Assembly (NCBI GenBank): GCA_016872875.1
Contig: VGYW01000142.1
Span: 1 to 18,346, forward strand
Direction of reading: 5' to 3'
Origin: Planctomycetota bacterium
GTDB taxonomy: Bacteria; Planctomycetota; PUPC01; DSUN01
Length of the DNA stretch: 18,346 nt
Every line of letters begins with the position of its first letter. Position 1 is the first letter of the stretch. Position numbers and translations under genes: made by a program. The notes below the pieces were generated by a model. The model was not told the origin of the DNA, did no database searches, and saw nothing but the letters and a program-made list of their open reading frames with translations. Shown one piece after another: positions 15,110 through 18,346 of the stretch.

Positions 15110-16498
15110 CTAGGTGAGGCCGTATTCTTTGATCTTGCGGTAGAGGGTGCGCTCGCCGATGCCGAGGATGCGGGCGGCCTCGACGCGGTTGCCGGCGACG
15201 AGTTGGAGGGTGTTCTCGATGAGCTGGCGCTCGGCTTGCTGCATGGAGATGCCGACGAGCTGGGGGGCAGCGGGGACGGCAGGGGCGGCTTCGCCAGGGA
15301 GGATGTGGTCGGGGAGGTCGTCGGCGCCCAGGACGGCGTCGGTGGTGACGACGGCCATGTGCTCGATGGCGTTTCGGAGCTCGCGGACGTTGCCGGGCCA
15401 GTCGTAGGCGGCGAGGCGGTGGCGGGCGTCGGCGCTGAGTTCGAGGAGGGGCTTGTCGTAGGTGCTGGCGACCTGGCGCATGAAGTGGTCGGCGAGGAGG
15501 GGGATGTCGTCCTTCCGCTCGCGGAGCGGCGGGATGTGGAGTGTGACGACTTTGAGTCGGAAGTAGAGGTCTTCGCGGAACTTGCTCTCCTTGATGAGGG
15601 TTTCGAGGTGGCGGTGGGTGGCGGCGATGATGCGGACGTCGACGTGGATGGGGGTGTTTGAGCCGACGCGGATGATCTCGCTCTGCTCCAGGACGCGGAG
15701 GAGCTTGACCTGGGTGGAGGTTGGCATGTCGCCGACCTCGTCGAGGAGGAGTGTGCCGCCGTCGGCGTATTCGAAGCGGCCGACCCTCGCTGCGGCGGCG
15801 CCGGTGAAGGAGCCCTTCTCGTGGCCGAAGAGCTCGCTTTCGAGGATGCCCTCGGAGAGGGCGGCGCAGTTGAGTGCAACGAAGCGGCGGGCGCGCCGCG
15901 GGCTGTTGTTGTGGATGGCGCGTGCGGCGAGCTCCTTGCCGGTGCCGCTCTCGCCGTAGACGAGGACTGTGGCGTCGGTGGGTGCGATCTGGCGGAGTGT
16001 TTCGACGAGGCGGAGCATCTTGGGGTTGTTGCCGATGATGCCTTGGAGGCCGAAGCGGGCGTCGAGCTCGCGGCGGAGCTCGACGTTTGTGCGGCGGAGG
16101 GCCTGCTTTTCGAGGACGCCTCGGACGACGGCGCGGAGTTCGTCGAGGTTGACGGGTTTGCGGAGGTATGTTGCGGCGCCCTGCTGCATGGCGGCGACGG
16201 CGTTCTCGACGGTGGCGTAGCCGGTGACGACGATGACCTCGATGTCTGGGAAGCGTCCCCTGGCCTCGCGGAGGAGCTCCATGCCGTCGAGGTCGTTCAT
16301 CACGAGGTCGGTGATGACGGCGTCGTAGGGCTTGGCGGCGAGGCGGTCGAGGCCCTCCTTGCCGCCGGTGGCGATGTCGGAGGCCACGGGGAGGGCCTCC
16401 AGGGCGGCGGCGAGGGCCTCGGCGTGGTCGGCGTGATCGTCCACGATGAGGACCGGGGAATTTCGGATTTCGGATTTCGGATTTCGGATTTCAGCCAT
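15110..16498 (-). CDS. NtrC-family sigma54-dependent response regulator
   Basis: The 462-residue protein has a receiver domain (about 16-130: acidic pair D20/D21, phosphoacceptor Asp64, Thr92, Lys114). It also has an AAA+ sigma54-activation domain (about 152-385: Walker A GESGTGKE 182-189, sigma54-contacting GSFTGA 229-234 in place of GAFTGA, Walker B GGTLLLDE 247-254) and a Fis-type helix-turn-helix near the C-terminus (about 425-458). It should activate sigma54 promoters when phosphorylated, presumably by the adjacent kinase. ATG 16498 overlaps the kinase stop by 8 bases (16491-16498), with GGGGA upstream as RBS. Residues 3-14 (EIRNPKSEIRNS) come from a 7-bp tandem repeat and are not part of the receiver fold. 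No later start would keep the first strand, VLIVDD. Confidence 0.96.
   Translation of the reverse strand: MAEIRNPKSEIRNSPVLIVDDHADHAEALAAALEALPVASDIATGGKEGLDRLAAKPYDAVITDLVMNDLDGMELLREARGRFPDIEVIVVTGYATVENAVAAMQQGAATYLRKPVNLDELRAVVRGVLEKQALRRTNVELRRELDARFGLQGIIGNNPKMLRLVETLRQIAPTDATVLVYGESGTGKELAARAIHNNSPRRARRFVALNCAALSEGILESELFGHEKGSFTGAAAARVGRFEYADGGTLLLDEVGDMPTSTQVKLLRVLEQSEIIRVGSNTPIHVDVRIIAATHRHLETLIKESKFREDLYFRLKVVTLHIPPLRERKDDIPLLADHFMRQVASTYDKPLLELSADARHRLAAYDWPGNVRELRNAIEHMAVVTTDAVLGADDLPDHILPGEAAPAVPAAPQLVGISMQQAERQLIENTLQLVAGNRVEAARILGIGERTLYRKIKEYGLT
16462..16492. repeat. Tandem repeat (TTCGGAT)n, about 4.4 copies
   Basis: Four perfect TTCGGAT units (16462-16489) and a partial fifth form a microsatellite. 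On the minus strand it reads ATCCGAA and is translated in the response regulator as the heptad EIRNPKS, because 7 bp in three phases gives a 21-nt coding period. Its edge carries the stop codon of the histidine kinase. Confidence 0.9.
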
Positions 16499-17225
16499 CA
16501 GAAGTCCCCGGTTTGTCGGCTGGTGGCGCAGCGGGGAGCTTGACGGTGAAGTGGGTTCCCTTTCCGACCTCGCTCTGGACGGCGATGGAGCCGCCGTGGA
16601 GCTGGATGATGCGCCGGGTGGTGGCGAGGCCGAGTCCGCTGCCGCCCTCCTTGGTGGAGAAGAAGAGGTCGAAGATCTTGCCGAGCTGGTGGTCTGGGAT
16701 GCCGACGCCGGTGTCGGTGACGCTGATCTGGACGCCTGCGGCGTCGGGCGCGGTCTGGACGATGAGCTCGCCGCCCTGGGGCATGGCCTCGAGGGCGTTG
16801 ATGAGGAGGTTGAGGAGGGCCTGGCGCAGGAGCTTGGGGTCGGCCTGGATGGCCGGGAGGCCGGGGGCGAGGGTGCTGCGGAGCTGGACGCGCCCCTGGG
16901 CGGCCCTGGGGGCGATGAGGTCGAGGAGCTCCTGGACGATGGCGTTGGGCTGGCAGGGCTGGGGCTCGATGTGGAGGGTGTGGGCGTAGCGGAGGAAGTC
17001 TTCGAGGAGGGCCACGAGGCGGCTGGTCTCGCGCTCGAGGGTCTGGAGGCGTTTGAGGGTTCGGCGCTCGCGGGGCGAGTCGGCGCCCTGCTGCCAGTCC
17101 TCGAGGAGGAGCTGGAGGTTGAGGCTGATGGTGCTGAGGGGGTTCTTGATCTCGTGGACGAGACCGGCGGCGAGGGTGACGACGTGGGACCAGGGGCCGG
17201 TCTGGGGGTCGGGCTTGGTGCTCAT
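16491..17225 (-). CDS. Soluble NtrB-like sensor histidine kinase
   Basis: Numbered from ATG 17225 (244 residues), the protein has an HisKA dimerisation helix with His24 in VHEIKNPL, then a HATPase domain with an N box (NLLINALEA, about 139-147), G1 DTGVG (171-175), an F box (FDLFFSTK) and G2 GGSGLGL (194-200). All catalytic parts are present. Only about 15 residues precede HisKA, so there is no PAS, GAF or membrane sensor, and the signal must come through a partner. It overlaps the sigma54 regulator gene, its probable phosphorylation target. A longer start at GTG 17243 exists but lies inside a REP-like palindrome and has no RBS, so ATG 17225 is preferred. Neither start has a clear Shine-Dalgarno sequence. 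Confidence 0.93.
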   Translation of the reverse strand: MSTKPDPQTGPWSHVVTLAAGLVHEIKNPLSTISLNLQLLLEDWQQGADSPRERRTLKRLQTLERETSRLVALLEDFLRYAHTLHIEPQPCQPNAIVQELLDLIAPRAAQGRVQLRSTLAPGLPAIQADPKLLRQALLNLLINALEAMPQGGELIVQTAPDAAGVQISVTDTGVGIPDHQLGKIFDLFFSTKEGGSGLGLATTRRIIQLHGGSIAVQSEVGKGTHFTVKLPAAPPADKPGTSDG

Positions 17226-17240
17226 GGGCGTGCGGCGAGT

Positions 17241-17302
17241 CACAGGCTAGAAGCCTGTGCCACCGCTGCTCCTGGATTGGTGGCACAGGCATCCTGCCTG
17301 TG
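17241..17302. repeat. Inverted pair of REP-like palindromes
   Basis: Palindrome A: CACAGGCT (17241-17248), loop AGA, AGCCTGTG (17252-17259). Palindrome B: CACAGGCA (17284-17291), loop TCC, TGCCTGTG (17295-17302). The units face each other: GCCTGTGCCACC (17253-17264) is the perfect 12-bp inverse of GGTGGCACAGGC (17279-17290), so the whole doublet can also fold as one longer hairpin. It lies between csp and the histidine kinase gene. The GTGGCACAG core also occurs at 10115-10123. Confidence 0.8.
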
Positions 17303-17327
17303 GCCCGCTTCCCGCGATAGGGGCTCG

Positions 17328-17534
17328 TCAGGCCAGCGGGACGACGTTTTCGGCGGCGAGGCCCTTGGCGCCCTGGACGATGTCGAACTGGACGGGGGCG
17401 CCGTCTTCGAGGGTCTTGAACTGGTCGTCGGTCCTGATGCTGCGCCAGTGGACGAAGATGTCGGGCTGGCCGTCGGCGGCGATGAAGCCGTAGCCCTTCT
17501 TGGGGTCGAACCACTTGACGACGCCTTGGGCCAT
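17328..17534 (-). CDS. Cold-shock domain protein (CspA family)
   Basis: The 68-residue single cold-shock domain begins [18 protein letters not shown] and carries RNP1 (KGYGFI, 13-18) and RNP2 (DIFVHW, 25-30), the aromatic surface that binds single-stranded RNA and DNA. Trp30 replaces the more usual Phe in FVHF. Length and the end (AAENVVPL) are normal for the family. It is expected to act as an RNA chaperone in the cytoplasm. ATG 17534 is preceded by AGGAGA (plus-strand 17541-17546), which lies within the last codons of pnp. The two genes are separated by 3 bases and are probably co-transcribed. Confidence 0.96.
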   Translation of the reverse strand: MAQGVVKWFDPKKGYGFIAADGQPDIFVHWRSIRTDDQFKTLEDGAPVQFDIVQGAKGLAAENVVPLA

Positions 17535-17537
17535 CAG

Positions 17538-18346
17538 CTATCTCCTGCCCCCGCCGCCGGCGCCGAAGGTGCTGCGGCCGCCGCCCTCGGGGGCGGGCTG
17601 GGCTTCGTCGCGTGCGACGGCTTTGCGGCTGAGCTTCACGCGGCCCTGGTCGTCAATGGAGATGACCTTGACTCTGACCTCGTCGCCGACCTTGACTTCG
17701 TCCTCGACTCGTTCGACGTAACGCTCGGCGAGCTCGGAGATGTGGCAGAGGCCCTCCTGGCCAGGGAGGAACTCGATGAAGGCGCCAAAGGTCTTGGTGG
17801 AGACGACGCGGCCGTTGTAGACCTTTCCGATCTCGGCGGTGGCGACGAGTCCGAGGATGAGGTCGCGGGCCTTCTCGGCGTGCTTGACGTTCGGCGAGGA
17901 GATGGTGATCGTGCCGTCGTCCTCGATCTCCACCTTGGCCCCCGAGTCGGCCTCGATGCTGCGGATCATCTTGCCGCCTGGGCCGATGACGGTGCCGATC
18001 TTGGCGGGGTCGATCTGGATGCGCAGCAGGCGTGGGGCGTACTCGGAGATTTCGGCCCTTGGGCGGTCGAGGGCGCGGAGCATCTCGCGGAGGATGTGGA
18101 TGCGCGCCTCGCGCGCCTGCTCGAGGGCCTGCCGCAGCACGCTGTCGGTCAGCCCGCCGATCTTGATGTCCATCTGGAGCGCCGTCACCCCGTGCTGGGT
18201 GCCGGCCACCTTGAAATCCATGTCCCCGAAGTGGTCCTCTTCACCGAGGATGTCGGTGAGGACGATGAAGCGGTCGGCCTCCTTGACGAGTCCCATTGCG
18301 ATGCCGGCCACGGGGTCGCGGATGGGCACGCCGGCGTCCATCAGCG
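17538..18346 (-). CDS. pnp: Polynucleotide phosphorylase, C-terminal part (truncated by window end)
   Basis: The visible part (about 269 codons) begins at the ALMDAGVPIRDPVAGIAMGL region of the second RNase PH-like domain and includes GDMDFKVAGTQHGVTALQMD, which holds the catalytic acidic residues. A KH domain (IGTVIGPGGKMIRSI), an S1 domain (GKVYNGRVVSTKTFGAFIEF to KLSRKA) and a Gly-rich tail follow. This is the standard PNPase order. The enzyme degrades RNA 3' to 5' using phosphate. The frame continues past the window edge: an in-frame Leu codon precedes the first visible Met, so that Met is internal. The gene is followed by csp, matching a joint role in RNA turnover. Confidence 0.97.
   Translation of the reverse strand, partial: LMDAGVPIRDPVAGIAMGLVKEADRFIVLTDILGEEDHFGDMDFKVAGTQHGVTALQMDIKIGGLTDSVLRQALEQAREARIHILREMLRALDRPRAEISEYAPRLLRIQIDPAKIGTVIGPGGKMIRSIEADSGAKVEIEDDGTITISSPNVKHAEKARDLILGLVATAEIGKVYNGRVVSTKTFGAFIEFLPGQEGLCHISELAERYVERVEDEVKVGDEVRVKVISIDDQGRVKLSRKAVARDEAQPAPEGGGRSTFGAGGGGRR
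17541..17546 (-). promoter_or_regulatory. RBS of the cold-shock gene inside the pnp 3' end
   Basis: AGGAGA on the minus strand lies 6 bases before ATG 17534 and overlaps the final Arg codons of pnp, which suggests translation of csp coupled to pnp. Confidence 0.7.

Noticed and set aside
1..18346. CRISPR arrays, tRNA or rRNA genes
   Set aside because: No regularly spaced direct repeats, tRNA cloverleaf or conserved rRNA sequence was seen. The only tandem array is the 7-bp microsatellite.

Overview
The window is GC-rich bacterial DNA. Its gene content (a parallel beta-helix/PKD protein, Hanks-type kinases, a very large exported protein, small palindromic intergenic repeats and an ATCCGAA microsatellite) suggests an uncultured member of the Planctomycetota/PVC group. 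That placement is inferred from gene style; there is no rRNA or marker gene to confirm it.

Layout. Positions 1-462 hold no convincing gene but contain consecutive hairpins (38-175), including a 21-bp near-perfect inverted repeat. A parallel beta-helix protein with PKD and C-terminal beta domains (463-2430) is followed, after a likely sigma70-type promoter, by a tail-anchored zinc-ribbon kinase homologue with an altered catalytic loop (2506-3633). Next is one 2127-residue exported protein (3725-10108) ending at a REP-like palindrome. Positions 10223-14267 are a tight three-gene operon, less GC-rich in places than the flanks: a protein kinase, a compact SF1 (UvrD-like) helicase and an unrecognised 462-residue protein. 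Two small genes follow (14462-14909). They look like toxin-antitoxin remnants and end in a 16-codon stub beside repeat sequence.

The right-hand end is on the minus strand. Read in transcription order it is: the 3' part of pnp (polynucleotide phosphorylase), a cold-shock protein gene whose RBS lies just beyond the pnp stop, an inverted pair of REP-like palindromes, a soluble NtrB-like histidine kinase, and an overlapping NtrC-type sigma54 response regulator whose first residues are encoded by a 7-bp tandem repeat.

How the genes work together. pnp and csp are RNA-turnover and RNA-chaperone functions. The kinase/regulator pair is a self-contained two-component system with no membrane sensor. 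The kinase-helicase-unknown operon is the best candidate for an undescribed system. Its coupled translation, differing base composition and neighbouring toxin-antitoxin debris fit an accessory, possibly defensive, module, but no known defence system is matched by what can be read here.
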